A stretch of 64,000 nt of DNA from Tetraselmis striata (Eukaryota; Chlorophyta; Chlorodendrophyceae; Chlorodendrales; Chlorodendraceae), in contig VCJN01003307.1 of the NCBI GenBank assembly GCA_006384855.1, positions 56,385 through 120,384 of the forward strand, in the 5' to 3' direction. The notes beneath the pieces were generated by a model. That model ran no database searches, had not been told where the DNA came from, and saw only the letters and a list, made by a program, of their open reading frames with translations. The stretch's first letter is position 1. Each line of letters begins with the position of its first letter. A program made the position numbers and the translations under genes. Below are positions 35,805-48,182 of the stretch, piece after piece.

Positions 35805-38800
35805 CTATCTTTTATCTGCCAAGTTTACTTGTTGTGGGGGCGTAGTCGTTGTCATTGTTGGCATGATGCCCCCCTCCAATAAGCTCTGCGGCGGTGCACT
35901 GACCTTATTGGTGTTGGGCGCAGATTCGACTGGGCATGATGGTACCCCCCTTCTTGCCGGACCCGGAGTTGATGCAGCGCATGATCTGGAGGTAGCTGGT
36001 GGCCCTATTGGAGGCGCCACGGACTGCTTGCGTTGGCTGCGCCGCCTTCTCAGCCGCGGAAGCTTGGCAATGAAGTTGCGGCACAGATCCACGAACGACA
36101 CCTTGCTCTTGCCGTACCGGGCAGCGCTCGGCGCGGCAGCCAGCCTCTCGTTGGGCGTCGGCGCGAGCTGGCGCAGCAGCGCCTGCACAGCCTCCACTAC
36201 GCGGTCGTCGTCTTGATGCCACGACGCCGCAGCGGCTGCTTCCTCCGCCAGATGCCGCGAATACGCTGGCAGCGCGTCCGTGCTGCCAGACAGCAGCGCG
36301 GCGGCTGCCCAGCAGACATCCGACACAAGGGTGGCGTTCACGGAACGCAGCGTCCGCAGCAATCCCATCTGTCGGGCTGCGGCCCCATTGGCCGGGTTGC
36401 TCCTCAGCAGGCCGCGCAGTGCAGCCGCTGCGGCCGACACAGCGCCGACGTCCGCATGGTGGGCAAGCATGGCGGCCTGCAGGTCAGACATCAGGCCCAG
36501 TTGGCCAGCTCGGGCACCGATCCGGGCGGAGGTGGCCTCGTCGACGCCGCCTCCTGCAAGAGTGGCCAGCGCCCCGCCGGCCAGCTCCTGCAGGCGCGCT
36601 GATCGGAGGTGCGCCCGCATCACGGCACGCACGTCGTACATGAGGTCGTGCTCGGCGGCTAGCGTCTGGTTGGCGTCGTGCGCCAGCAGATTTGTCAGCG
36701 CTGGCAGCGCCGCATATAGCACCTGCCATGTCATAGCACAGTGGGGCAGGGAAGTCAGCAGACAGAACTTAACAGTGTATTAGGATGGAGGTCCGGCAAT
36801 TATAAATATAATGTAATAGAAGACGTGTTGATAGTCTGGATTGTTTAAAAATGAAACTGACGGATGCATCTTAGTCATATTGCAAATTGATTTGGGAAAG
36901 CACTAGGTACTGTTTTTGAGTTCGCATTGCCCATGTATCCAGGAAAAAGTATCCGCACATTGTTTGAAATTGTATAGTGACACAGGAATGCGGACCGACG
37001 CACAACAGCAAGAAAACGTAAATCCTAGTGATGGCAATGATTACGAGTTGCATATCGGAATACAGACTGATGCACGCCAAGTCAGTGATACGTAACTTAT
37101 ACGGCACAACGACATGCGTACAAGACGCGTCCTGGTAAAAAGTACATCGCGAGTTTGATCTGAGGATTACATTTTAAGGATACAGTCGGCATACAAACGT
37201 CGTTTAGAAATGATAACTTTGTACTAGACATGCCGGATTACGTAATCCTTGCCGCGTCTAAACAGTCTATGACGATGGAATTTCAGCATCTTCCACCGGG
37301 ACAGGACTGGCAACAGTCAAATCTTGCAGCGTCTCTACGGCGGTTGTTTAGGCAGCGATCCAGTCACGGAAAGCCCTGGGTAGGCGACGCTTGGTTATAG
37401 TCATCAAGCAATGATAATAAGGGATTACAATAATAGCAGAATCGAATAGAATTAACTAGAAGAAACGCTACAAGGGTGCCAAAACACGGCCAGGATCCGC
37501 CGTTTGAAGGATTTTGCCACCTACGCGCGTGTACAGTATAGTCCAGGAATGGCGTCAAATATATAAAAAGCTGTATCAGTATTGAACCTGCAACGATCGG
37601 GAATACTGAGTAAATACCGCATTGTGTTGAAAGTGACTTCAGCGCCCCCCCCCCCCCCCCCCCCCCCCCCCCCCTGGCCCCCAAGGGGGTACTGATCCAC
37701 TGCGAAGGGCAGAGAGGAAATGAGTTTATCGGGCGGCATTCTCATCCTTGTTGGGCTCACCTGCTGATTGTGCTTGTGCACTCGTAGTGTTGACTGAATG
37801 TCTCGAATAAGGCCCATCTTACCGGCAGCCTCCTTGCCCGGTGCGCTGTTGGCAGTGAGATTGGCCACGCACCAGCAGGTCGCCTCCTGGACGCCGGTGG
37901 CCTGTCGGTGGTGCTGCATCGTACTCTGCGCATCGCGCAGTAGCGTGTGACCGTTCACCTGCGGGCTGCAGCCTGGCAGCTGCACCTCGCTGCACAGCAG
38001 GTTGGCCAGCGCCTTCCAGGCTGCCTCCTGCACCTCCGCTGAGCGCGCATGCGTGGCTGCAATGGCCTGCAGGTCCACGTGCACGCCGAGCTCCACAGCG
38101 CGCGAGTGCGCACTCGGGCAGTAGCTCGCCAGGTGGCTCACCGCCCAGCAGGCCGCCTTCTGTACGCCCGGGAGAGTGCCATGCTGCAGGTATGCCTGTC
38201 GCACTGCTTCCATAGCATGTCTCGACTGGGGCATCTGCTAGTAGCAAGAGCGTGGAATACGACAGGCAGCAATAAATAGCTGCTGGAGGCACGAAGGGGT
38301 GTTCACGGAGCCAGGGGTATGGATGTACTGTACTTATGCGTCCCTGCCACAGTCAGGAAGGCATTAATGTGCAACACCACCATACATACACCATGTGGGT
38401 AGACGTGGCAGTGTAAAGATATGCCTTGTTGAGACCGAGATGGAGCACTTAACTTACTCATGCACACTGCCAGGATTTTGTGCACACTTCTTCCTTAACC
38501 AGGGACAGGCCTTTAATTGAGTTTCACTGCATAGGCATACTCCATAATGCAAAGGCTTGGGTCCAACTAAGTATAGGAAGCCCTGATGGCGATGTTTTCG
38601 TGGATAATTGGGCCCTGCACCAGTGCTAACTCGGCGGGGCGCAGCGCCTAGCTACGTATGCAGAGCGTGACATGCGCCACTCGTAAGCACTGGAGCGACC
38701 ATGCGAAATAAGCGTATGGGAGAGTCGATGAGCACACCGAGATGGCAATGACGGGCATGCGAGGCTTAGCGGCCGCCTATACTGATAAGCGACGTCAGCG

Positions 38801-39352
38801 ACGGGACAGCGCGGTATCGGCGGACCCGGGGTCGCGCGCAGGCGAGAAGAGTAAGATGGTCGTAACGTCAATGCGCCAAGCCGCTAAAATGGAACTCTGA
38901 GATGTAGGATCGACGCAGTCCGCACGCACCTGCGCCTCAACGGCATTCAGGGTGGCCAGAGCCCAGAGATTTGCCTCAACGAGGACCACGTCCGCTCGAC
39001 ATTGCCCGAGGCCTTCCGCCGCCATCGCCGCCGTGGTCGGCGGCAGCCAACCGGGCGCCACCCTCGCTGCTCTCCACGCACTCGGAGGCACCTGCAGCGG
39101 CGGCGCCACGAGATCCCCCGACCGGCGCGGCGGCGGGAGAACTTTCCGGGACGCGTCAGTCGATAGTGCCGGCTCATCAATCCTCGGCGCCGAGACGGGC
39201 GCCGAGCTGATGGGCGGCTTGGCCTGTTCGACGAGGTCGACCCGACGTGTCTTGGGCGGCGTACTGTCGGCGGCGGGGCACTGAAGCGTCGATGAACACG
39301 CCCCTTGCTGCGCCTCACGAGAGGCCGCCATGAACGCAAGCACGTCCATCAC
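35805..39352 (-). CDS. Armadillo-repeat-like protein, 3 exons
   Basis: Exons in sense: 39352-38930, 38234-37761 and 36722-35805. Donors GTGCGT and GTGAGC and acceptors GCAG/GGCAG all join in phase 0, giving about 604 residues. The N-terminal ~100 residues are low complexity. From residue about 115 there are helical ~40-residue repeats of Armadillo type: VLVEANLWALATLNAVEAQ, VQKAACWAVSHLASYCPSA, VQEAAWKALANLLCSE, VQEATCWCVANLTAN, then LPALTNLLAHDAN and further Ala/Leu-rich repeats. The C-terminal ~100 residues are basic, then Pro/Thr rich. Armadillo proteins are binding scaffolds; no enzyme motif is seen and the partner cannot be told. Intron 2 (37760-36723) carries a 30-base poly-C/G tract and a LINE 3' fragment. 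The choice of start Met is tentative. Confidence 0.72.
37294..37412 (-). repeat. LINE 3'-end fragment in an Armadillo-gene intron
   Basis: ACCGGGACAGGACTGGCA through GGAAAGCCCTGGGTAGGCGA matches the 3' untranslated region of LINE copies 1 and 2 in the same orientation, more diverged than the copies are from each other. It is a severely 5'-truncated LINE. Confidence 0.75.
37645..37674. repeat. Poly-C run (~30) in an Armadillo-gene intron
   Basis: About 30 C on the plus strand (poly-G in the sense of the gene), some 90 bases downstream of the donor at 37760. Confidence 0.9.
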
Positions 39353-39853
39353 GTCCGTGACTGCTCGGTGCTTGCCCCGAAATACTGGCGCGTCAGCTGC
39401 GCGGCGTGACGGCGTCTCGTTGTGTGGCTAGGCTCCTTAATGTTGTCCGGCGGTGCGCCACAAGCCGCCGCTCGGGAAATTGTGGCGCTTCGCAGTGGGC
39501 GTCGTGGCGCCCTCTGAAGGAGAGACTACGTCCAGCACCGATATCCCACCAACGACTTGCTTCCGTGGTCGCGATTACGGCGAGGCACGCAGGGCGCCTG
39601 CGCCCCGTGATGTCGCCGCGCATCATCGCCGATACGAGCCGTTAGCAGTTGGGCCGTCGGACCGTTGCGAGTTGCAACGACCTGCTTCCGCGCTGCGCTA
39701 TGATTGACGACAGCGTATGGGCGTACGGGCACGAGTACGGTATCAAGTAAACCGATCGTGCTGTAGTTATTGATGCGCTATTTGTAGTAGTTCCACCACG
39801 ACGAAACGAGCGTGTATGTACGCCATCCGCGCGCCACCGGCGCGCACAATCAT
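39353..39853. other. No gene recognised
   Basis: Probable promoter side of the Armadillo-type gene. Frames on both strands are arginine-rich and without motifs. Confidence 0.5.
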
Positions 39854-41195
39854 ACACCCCTCCACATAAGTCCGGGTTCTGCATTTTCGATCGCAAAGCG
39901 CATGCATGGGCGAGGATAACGCCGGCTGCATGTGCATACATGCTAACTACAGTGGGAATAGTTCGGGCGAACGCCTATTGTGCGCTTTATACCCACCCGC
40001 GCGACAACACGACCATTTGTGGGGGCCCTTTAAAAAACGAGAAATCGGTGCATGATGCGTTGGCGCCGGAAAATTGTGGGTTGCGCCAACCGTCCAAACC
40101 TATGGAAATAGAGGCACTCGTCGCACCAAACCCGGTGAGTACGGCCCACACACCGTGCGTGTAGGCCACCGAAAGCATGTCGTTGTAGGCACGACGTGAG
40201 ACCCCAACGACAAGTTCATTGGCCACTGTGGGGAGGAGTTTTGGGGTGAAAATGCTGCTGTTTCTGTGGCGAACGCACGTAGGTGAGGCGCTCGATGGCC
40301 CCCTTGGCGTAGGGCGATGCTCTACTATGGGGGCGCGTGGTGGAATGCCAGTTGCACCGTTTCGTGTGCGGGGTGGCGCGGTAGGGGCGTGGACTTTAAG
40401 TAATATGAAATTCCTTGAAAAATGTTGTAGAAAATGGCATTTTGGTTGGTAGATGTGTGTATCGCTAGGAGGCGGCACATGCCAAGTGTTGGTGGTCCGT
40501 GGTCATCCACACACATAACGCTCTCGCACAGCCGGGCATGGGGCTTAGACACGCACTTGGCGCAAAGCCACGCGCCCGACATGGGTGGGCACATGAGGCA
40601 GCGAGGGGCAACTTGGATGATCATCTTTGGGGATTTTTCCGGGGCTTCAAAAATCGAATTTTTGATTTTAGAAAAGTGTTCTCGACGCAGATTTGAACGA
40701 GCAATCGCGCGGTATTTTTAAAACAATTTTCTGAGCAAACCCTGAGAAGTTATAGCGTTTAAAAGCCAAGGGGGTGTTGCTGAGCGTGGCCGACACTTAT
40801 GCCATGCTAGTATCGCAACGCGACATGTACTAGCCGCCGCCCACACGGCTGCACCCCAACCAAATGCACCCGAGCCCCTCGCCAATGTGTTTCCTCACTC
40901 GTTCATGGCCATCCCGCCGTTTGGTTGTCTATTCACGCGCGTCGGCGTGTGACTGAGTGTGTGATACCGACACTGGTTTTGCTGCAGTTGCAGGCGACGC
41001 CCACCCCCGCACCAAGTACAGCGTGACACCCTATTGAAAGTCTTTAAGCTTCGGTTTGAGCCACTCGTCATGCAGGTTTTATAAAACCCTCTGAGATTCC
41101 AGGGTTTCATCTCATATACCCTACATTCAGGTACCCTAGACTTCTGAAGTCTTGAGAGTGCCGAAAAGGGACCCCAAATTTATGTGCCGGGGTGT
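39854..41195 (-). mobile_element. 1.34-kb inverted-repeat element, copy A (hAT-like remnant)
   Basis: The left end ACACCCCTCCACATAAGTCC and the right end (reverse complement ACACCCCGGCACATAAATTT) form ~20-25-bp imperfect inverted repeats. The whole element is the reverse complement of 62177-63522 with scattered differences. On the minus strand a frame near 40624-40500 has a Cys-rich motif (CLMCPPMSGAWLCAKCVSKP). A second frame, 40478-39987, ends with SASISIGLDGWRNPQF followed by FFKGPPQ, which resembles the start of the DUF659 domain of hAT transposases. At 1.34 kb it cannot encode a full transposase, so it is a non-autonomous derivative. No 8-bp target duplication could be seen. The superfamily is tentative. 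Confidence 0.68.
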
Positions 41196-41790
41196 AATAA
41201 TAGATTTCTATCAGTGGCCCGTGGAACCAGGTTGGAACTCCGGTGGAACTTTACCCCTGGTGGAACTCCGGTAAAAAGGATTAAAGGATTGTGCGTCCAA
41301 CTTTTAAATTCATTTTCTGCATAGCTCTCCATAAGAATCGTTTTCAAAACTTAAAAACACATAGTCGCTATATCATTGCAATTTGATTGTATGTACCCAT
41401 GCTGGTACGAACACAGACCGCAAAAGAACAAACTGGTTCCCGCCTCTGGTGGCCCACACGCACCAGCAAGTAGCGACTAGCTGGATTTCTCTCTGGATCT
41501 CTATGTATCTATTTCGTCAATAATAAACATCATTCTTACATCAGTGCTTCAACATGTACGCACTAAAAGCAGAACCAAGTTAGAGCAATTCTGGAAGGTT
41601 GCAAGCAAAAGAGAAATATAAGCCTGACGAAACCAACGGTCAAGCGGGGAAGGGAGCCAAGAACCAAGGAAGAGCCATGAGAACCGTGGATTTCTTCGAT
41701 GCAGTTACGGGTAGCGCATGTAATCACATGAGCTAGCAGCAGAAGGCGATATCGGAAATCACCAAAATAAAAGGCAATCAGAAAGGTCCT
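41196..41790. other. No gene recognised
   Basis: AT-richer DNA. A short imperfect repeat of GGTGGAACTCCGG lies at 41221-41278. Nothing else was recognised. Confidence 0.5.
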
Positions 41791-42720
41791 CTACAGCGAC
41801 TGCGGGGTGGAAGCAGTAACATGAGAAGACGCAGAGTGGGCACGAGCACACGCATCAGACTTGGCCATCTGCACACCGGCAGAGAGAATGCCGCCCAGGG
41901 TACCATGCACGCAAGCCGAGACCCGCTGCAACAGCCCCCGCCGTGTGCGCGACAGGTGACGGCGGAACTCAACAGGTTGGCCGGCGACAAAGTTTCGAAG
42001 TGCCTGAACGGATTGACCACGAAGAAAGCAAGAGGTCGGGGCGGAAGGACCGCCAGGGAAGTTGCGCACAGCCAACAGCACCGCGAAGATGTAGACCACA
42101 GTCAAAGCGGACTTCCCGAGTCGGCCGCGGTCCTCAACCACAAAAGGGTAGTACCGGTGAACACCCTGCACTGGGGCGGAAGACGCCCGGTCCGCTGCCA
42201 ACTTAGCATGCTCCGCCTCGGTCGCCGCGATTCCCGGGATGCACCAGCGGGGATCGTTGCTCCAAGTGGGGGTCGTGGAGGACACGCACGCGAAGTCGAT
42301 CATGTAATCGCACGCTGCCCCTCCCCACCCCGCCAGCGTCAGGTCCGACGGCCGCGAGCGGTCCGTTGGGCGCAGCCCACTCGTCTCAAGGGTCAAGTCG
42401 CCGGCTCCCGAGCGGTCCCGGTCAAGCACCGCCCCCGCATCAATTGCCACAGATGCCCACAGATTCTTCAAAGCGGTATGCATGCGGTGCTTGTAGTTCG
42501 CTACGGGGCACATGGGTAGATGATCCACGATGAAATCCGTACGAACAGAGACAGTAGGCAAATGTAGAAATCCCCACCAATTCAAAAAATCGAATGTATC
42601 AAGGTGAATTCTTAAGTAGCCACGCACTAAAATATAGCCATAGCGCATATTACGTGATGATCGCAGCACATTTCTTGTCATCGGCTTTTCTATCATTTTA
42701 AATTGAGATACCAGTACCAT
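41791..42720 (-). CDS. Nuclease-like domain fragment, probably transposon-derived
   Basis: A single open frame of up to 309 residues. The centre has the layout of a PD-(D/E)XK-like domain often found at the C-terminus of retrotransposon-type proteins. First comes YKHRMHTALKNLW, then RPSDLTLAGWGGAACDYMID (Asp in a strand), then ATEAEHAKLAADRASS (acidic and Lys residues) and YYPFVVEDRGRLG. The Met and early residues are AT-rich and unlike the GC-rich remainder, so coding sequence probably starts inside, or the frame is the 3' remnant of a longer ORF. After the domain are a hydrophobic stretch (VVYIFAVLLAV) and a basic tail. No upstream exon was found. It could be a pseudogene. The fold call rests on pattern memory only. 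Confidence 0.4.
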   Translation of the reverse strand: MVLVSQFKMIEKPMTRNVLRSSRNMRYGYILVRGYLRIHLDTFDFLNWWGFLHLPTVSVRTDFIVDHLPMCPVANYKHRMHTALKNLWASVAIDAGAVLDRDRSGAGDLTLETSGLRPTDRSRPSDLTLAGWGGAACDYMIDFACVSSTTPTWSNDPRWCIPGIAATEAEHAKLAADRASSAPVQGVHRYYPFVVEDRGRLGKSALTVVYIFAVLLAVRNFPGGPSAPTSCFLRGQSVQALRNFVAGQPVEFRRHLSRTRRGLLQRVSACVHGTLGGILSAGVQMAKSDACARAHSASSHVTASTPQSL

Positions 42721-43848
42721 ATAGCCTTCTGCTGCTAGCTCATGTAATTATATATAGCCACCGAGTTGTGGATGCTATACTACTGAACCAGAACTAACAA
42801 CTCTCACATACAGCAGCGGGATTGCGGCAGCAGCGACGAAGGACGATCGCAGTGGAATTGATGCGCTTTCCCATCACGTTCTAGCAGCCGCAGGCCTCGC
42901 GACCCCCGGACGAAGTCCTCCCCTGGCTGGGACGTACCCAAGACGTGCGGATACATAGCGATTGAGAAACCGCTCCGCTTTAGAAGCTGCGCTTCTACTC
43001 TCCGCAGAGAAACCACACTTGTGCCCGCTCTACCGCAGCTGATACACCTGTCCCTACAGGTACCGGTGGATATCACAACTCGGCTGGAGCGCCTGGCTGA
43101 ATTACACGTCCGAGTGCAGGTTTGCCGCTCCGCGTGAAGCACCACAGCGATCACATGAATCGTCAAGCGATGTCAGTTCCAGGCTCGACCTGCGGTTATC
43201 CGGATATGGACGCAGCTTGCGTACATACCCAAACACGAGGAGTGTTCGCGGGCGGCAGCTGTTCCGTGGTCGGCCAGACTGCGTACACGTTGGATCAAAC
43301 CCTGGCGGTCCGACTCTCATGCGCTCTTGGGTCCGCCGTCTGTGCGATGATAAGTTGTGGATTGACTTTATGTTGGGTCCGCCGTCTGTGCGATGATACG
43401 TTGTGTAACGACGTGTCACTGCCGTTTCGTTTGTCGCGTGAGTGCCGTCACTGCTGTATGCTTTGTCGCTTGAGTGCCGTGGTACGCAGATGAACCCTAG
43501 GACGACCAACCTATCGGCATATTGAATATCAATAGTGTTCAGCATAGGGCTGCAGGCATGCTCAAGGTGCCCCCTCGGGTTTCGTTCCTCGTTTTTATCG
43601 CCATTGCTCATACGCGCTGGCAGCAGATCGCAGGAGCAGTGTGTGCGCGTGATGTGTACGCATAAAAGAACCCCATCTAACCTACCAGAACCTCCATTTT
43701 ATTCTGGTGTCCATCAATCACCCACAGCACGCTGTTGCACACTCTGTGCTTCTGCTCCATGTTGTCCCTCAGGAGCTTTGGCAAAATGTATCTAGGAGCT
43801 AATTTCCCTCCCCCCTGTGTGCCACCAGACGCCAGACGGGTCTCCAGT
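42721..43848. other. No gene recognised; short tandem repeat
   Basis: A ~46-bp direct repeat, GGGTCCGCCGTCTGTGCGAT and onward, lies at about 43329-43358 and 43375-43404. The 3' part is the upstream region of the DUF1348 gene. Open frames here have no motif. Confidence 0.5.
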
Positions 43849-44540
43849 ATGGCCCACATTGTCCCCCCGTTCACAGAGGAAACCGCGCGGCAGAAGGTGC
43901 AGGCGGCGGAGGATGCCTGGAACAGGTCCGCCACCAGGCTTCCTACCGCTCTGAGTACATGGCATCTTAGTCATGTCACCCACATATCAGTCAACCGGCC
44001 ACGTCGTGCTCTGACGGCTGCATGCAATGGCTGTTGCTCTGTTGCAGCCGAGACCCGGAGCGTTGCGCCATGGCGTACACCGAGGACTCCATCTGGCGCA
44101 ACAGGGACCAGTTCCTCCAGGGCCGCCAGGCCATCAAGGACTTTCTGCGCGGCAAGTGGGCCAACGAGAGCGATTACGCCCTGAAGAAGCACTACTTCTG
44201 CCACACAGACAACAAAATAGCTGTCACCTTCCAGTACGAGTACTGCACCGATGGGCAGTGGTTCCGGTGAGTGCCCAGGCACAGCAACATGTACAATGCT
44301 GCGCGAAGGGCGAGGTGTCTGACAGCTTTTTGCATGGGAGTGTGTCCCTTCTGACGTTATACAACATCCTGCGCCTCTTCCTCCAGGGCCTACGGTAATG
44401 AGCACTGGACCTTCGATGCCAATGGGAAAATGGCTGTGCGCAATGCCAGCATCAACGATGTGAAGATAGACGCCTCTGAGCGCCACATCACCAGCAGAGA
44501 AGGCCTGGAGCGCTTCGAGACCGGCACCTTCCTGCGCTGA
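43849..44540 (+). CDS. DUF1348 family protein (NTF2/SnoaL-like fold), 3 exons, complete
   Basis: Exons 43849-43925, 44048-44266 and 44387-44540 are joined at GT-AG sites with matching phases (2 and 2), giving 149 residues, the usual size of this family. Diagnostic stretches are [40 protein letters not shown] then [41 protein letters not shown] then [18 protein letters not shown], and [11 protein letters not shown]. These match DUF1348 almost along its whole length. The fold is a cone-like single domain of the NTF2 superfamily. Bacterial and plant members exist, and the biochemical role is unknown to me, so none is claimed. The start is the first Met in frame and fits the family. No neighbour suggests a pathway. 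Confidence 0.93.
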
Positions 44541-44974
44541 GGCCGGAGGTGGCTGCCTCTCCAGACATTCCATCCTGTGAACTCATTCCCTCCTGCCAGG
44601 GAAACAGCTAGTCTCGCGGGCCGCGGGGATGTTGTTGCCTGCCTGTGAGCCTTGATGTGCCATGAATATGTAATCGCTGGTTTGTACTAACATTTTCAAC
44701 ACTTTCAGACTGCCATGGGGCTTTTGAAATGTTGCGTGGCGGTGCTAGAAGTGCTGCTAAACAGTTTGGCACCATTCCACCACACTACTGTTTGAACCAG
44801 CTTGTGGTACTGTCATCGCTTGAGTGAAGTTCTTGTGTAGAAATGATAGTTGATACATAGCAGCGCAGGGTGGTAAATCAAGGCTCTAATGGTTAATTAC
44901 GAGTATATATACAACGTCAGGCAAGCTGAAATAACGCAGTCACCTAGAGCGAGTCACATGAGTGATATGGAATG

Positions 44975-45060
<86 letters not shown>

Positions 45061-46811
45061 TGTAACTACTTAGTAACGAACATCATTTGTGCCTGGTATG
45101 TATTCCTGCTGGCGGTTGAAAAACGGCTGTATGGTACTCTTAGTTGGTAGGTACATGTATCTCGGTACATGGAGATACTACTCAGGAGATTTCTGAGCCC
45201 CTGCCGGGGTGATTTCCCAGCGCACTCCCCGTGGTCCAACTCGGCCGTGACGAATCCGAAGAGTAGACTGAATGGTCCAGTAACAAGCATAGTTACCGTT
45301 ACCCAGTACGGGCTGATGCTCTTAGTCGCTATTTATGTCCAGACGAGCACGCAGATTGCATACACAGAGCTCCGCGACTACGACGCGCTACCAAAAATAT
45401 AAACAGTCGATAATAATAATACCGCTACTGTCGTAGCGTCTCGGGACAAAAAGGAAAAACTGTCTTGACAGGGTGAGGGTATGCTCCGACTTATTACTGC
45501 GCCGAATAACACTGTCCGGAAGCCGGGTACGACGTCGCCGATATAGTCCCTATCGCCTCCTACGAATGAGTTTGTGTCTCGCACGAATGTACGACTGTCT
45601 CGCTCGCTCGTCAGTCTAACTCGACTGCGTGGCACGACAAAGCAAGCCCACCCGACACAACTAGCTCGCTGTGTACACTGCGCTCTCGACGCTCTCGTCA
45701 CGCATGCTCACGATGCGCCAACAGGCAGGTGAAAACATGAACACACGAGGGGCACCTCACGACAGTCACAATGTCCTTACATGTGTTCTCGCAGCAAGAG
45801 AGGCGTCCACGCGCAGTCCAAATGCAGGTCGCGCCTCAGGGAGCGTTCACGAGTCAGCAGAAAACACAAACTGGAAGCTGCGGGTGGCGCCCTGCTGCTA
45901 ACATAACTCGCCGGCTACGGGTGCTTCTCGCTGCCCTCGGCTCAAGTACTGTCAATAATTATGTACTAATATCGTGCACTAAGCGGCGCTTCGCGCCGGG
46001 GATTTGTGGAGGTGCCCCTACCTCTTGGGTTGAGCCTCGTGCGGGATGCGGGCCGCTTTATTCAGTCGGCTTGTGGTGTTGATCTTTCAGGTCTGCGTTT
46101 CGCGGGAAATATCGTATTCCTATCCTCATGCAAGGGGCATATGTCACTCCCGTACCGGCCGTGTCACGGCCATCGATATCCGTGACGAGCGCCAAACACC
46201 GTGACGCCCGCTTCTGATATCTCGTACGAGCAGAAGCCGCGCGCGCGCGGATTATCATATATATACGTATACGTCGTCTATGTCTAAATCTATTAAAAAT
46301 AGCGTGTAGTAGTACATGTATAGTCGCTACCGCCTAATACTGAAATCGCGAATACCATCCGTGCGGGAATATAGCGACTTGTGCCACAGGATTCATCATA
46401 CGGCGGAAGGCTGCCGGAGGCTATGGATGAGTTCCGCCTTCATTGTCTGAAGAAGGATCGCAGGAACATAAAGAGCAAGAAAGCTGCCCTATGACTATCA
46501 CGGATATCGCAGCAGTCGCAAGCCATGCTGGGGGCTGCGAAACGCAGCCGATCAGGCAATATGTAAGTATCGGCCTAGCGTAGGTTCGCGCTTATCTAGC
46601 TTTCCGCCTTACCACCCTTGTGACAATGTATGCACTTATGCTTCCTATCCTTGAAATAATGTATGAGTTTAATTTTGTACGAATTTTCTCCCTTCTTGCT
46701 GCTTGGTGGCAACTGATAGATAACAAGCCGACAATTCGATGGACCGCGGAGAGGTGACAAGGCGATGCAATCTGGGAAATCAAACCGCTCTATAGGTCTA
46801 TAGGCAGGGAG
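44541..46811. other. No gene recognised
   Basis: This starts with the 3' untranslated region of the DUF1348 gene. It contains a long (TA)n microsatellite. Frames at 45169-46082 are short and lack motifs. Confidence 0.55.
44977..45058. repeat. (TA)n microsatellite
   Basis: About 40 uninterrupted TA units. Confidence 0.97.
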
Positions 46812-48182
46812 ATGCTTGCAACTGCGCAGGCGACCACACTTGCGACCGGCAGGAGCTTTTCACTGTCAACATATTTGTGGACCGCAGTAAGTCCCTCTGC
46901 ATGCCGGGATTGCATGTACATGTACTCCATCCATTTTTTACCATATGACAGTTTTTTGCTGACTAGAACTATGCCTCGGTTGTTACCGCCACATCATATT
47001 TGCACTTTTATTTCAGGAAAGGGTTGGCGCTTCGATCCGGGCTCAGTGACCACCCTCTTTCATATGGCAGTATTCAGAACACAGGCACATAAACAATATG
47101 CAAACGATCTTGCTGAGCATTTGGTTTCCTCTGCGAACAACTGTGTGGGGCCTACAGTGGAGGAATTTGCGCCGGATGTTGCTGAATCTCTCCATGCCCT
47201 ACCAGATATGGTCTGCCGAATCCACCAGGTGCGCAACCTCCATCAATTAGCTTTAAAGCTTTGCATACACATAATTCTCTCACATTGCAATGTCACTATT
47301 CTGCAGGACATATTAACAAAGGTAGGGGACAGAGATAAGGTAATGCAATCTGCATTTTAGAGCATGATGGACAACCTCCAATTCCAAATGGATTCTAGAG
47401 CAGCATAGGATAAAGCCGCCCATCGCGCCCACACTACTCTACGTGAATTCAAGCTGCTGTAAATACGGCACTGGAGCTCGTAGCTGAGCAGCTTGGTGCT
47501 CCCGGCAATGACCAGGTACGCATTGAACCTCCGAAGCACATATTTTACTAGTGGTGTGCGCCGTACATGTATGTCTATTAAGCTTCGCCTTTACGCTTAT
47601 TTCTCCGTAATATGCTACCTCCCCTTCTCCCCTCCCGTTTGGCATAGGCGGAGGCGAGGCCATCAACGGCCACCCGTCCTCCGCTAGTGGGACCAGTACA
47701 GGTGCCCCATCTGGCGACCACTGTGGCCCAACATGGCACAGCACCGCGGCCGGCGCAAGCTCCGCAGTCTGCATCACAACACAGCGATTACTATTCTCTA
47801 CCTGCGGAGGTCCGAGCAAATCTTTGTCGAATGTGCACGGATGTCAAAACTGTGTCAGGATTGTACACAGAGTGGAATTATGGCACCCAAATAGATGTTA
47901 TTTCCCAACGGAACAAAACAGACAGTGCAAAAGCCATCAGTACAGACAATGATTGCCAGCCCGAATGCTCATCCAAAGTGCAAGGCCTATAGAGCGTCTT
48001 GCAGTGGAAGGAAGCATTTATCGCGCAGACGCACAATCATTGACATTGTAGATGCTACAGCACAACGCCTAGGGAAGGAAGGCATCGACGTAGCAAAAGC
48101 CTTTGACAACTGCCAAGAGACGGACCGTTTGAATAAGTGTGGCACACGCCTCAAAAAGGGGGAGATGCCCGACATTAGCTAG
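46812..48182 (+). pseudogene. Decayed gene with GCR1_C-like DNA-binding domain (Crypton-type origin possible)
   Basis: A possible first exon, 46812-46886, ends at a strong GTAAGT donor but does not join in phase with the next. An exon about 47018-47229 (WRFDPGSVTTLFHMAVFRTQ, CRIHQ|GTGCGC) and a 15-nt microexon 47307-47321 follow. Then comes MMDNLQFQMDSRAA running into a stop, a segment 47687-47880 ending TVSGLYTEWNYG, and, in another frame, KPSVQ...KAYRASC then SRRRTIIDIVDATAQRLG (47940-48140). The W/Y-x-EW-x-x-G then P-S-V then RRR-x-II-D pattern is that of the GCR1_C domain, known from fungal transcription factors and linked to Crypton tyrosine-recombinase transposons. At least two frame problems suggest a pseudogene, though missed introns are possible. 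Confidence 0.4.

Noticed and set aside
46812-47360. Single 182-codon gene
   Set aside because: It spans a clear GTAAGT donor and a TTTCAG acceptor, so it reads through intron sequence.
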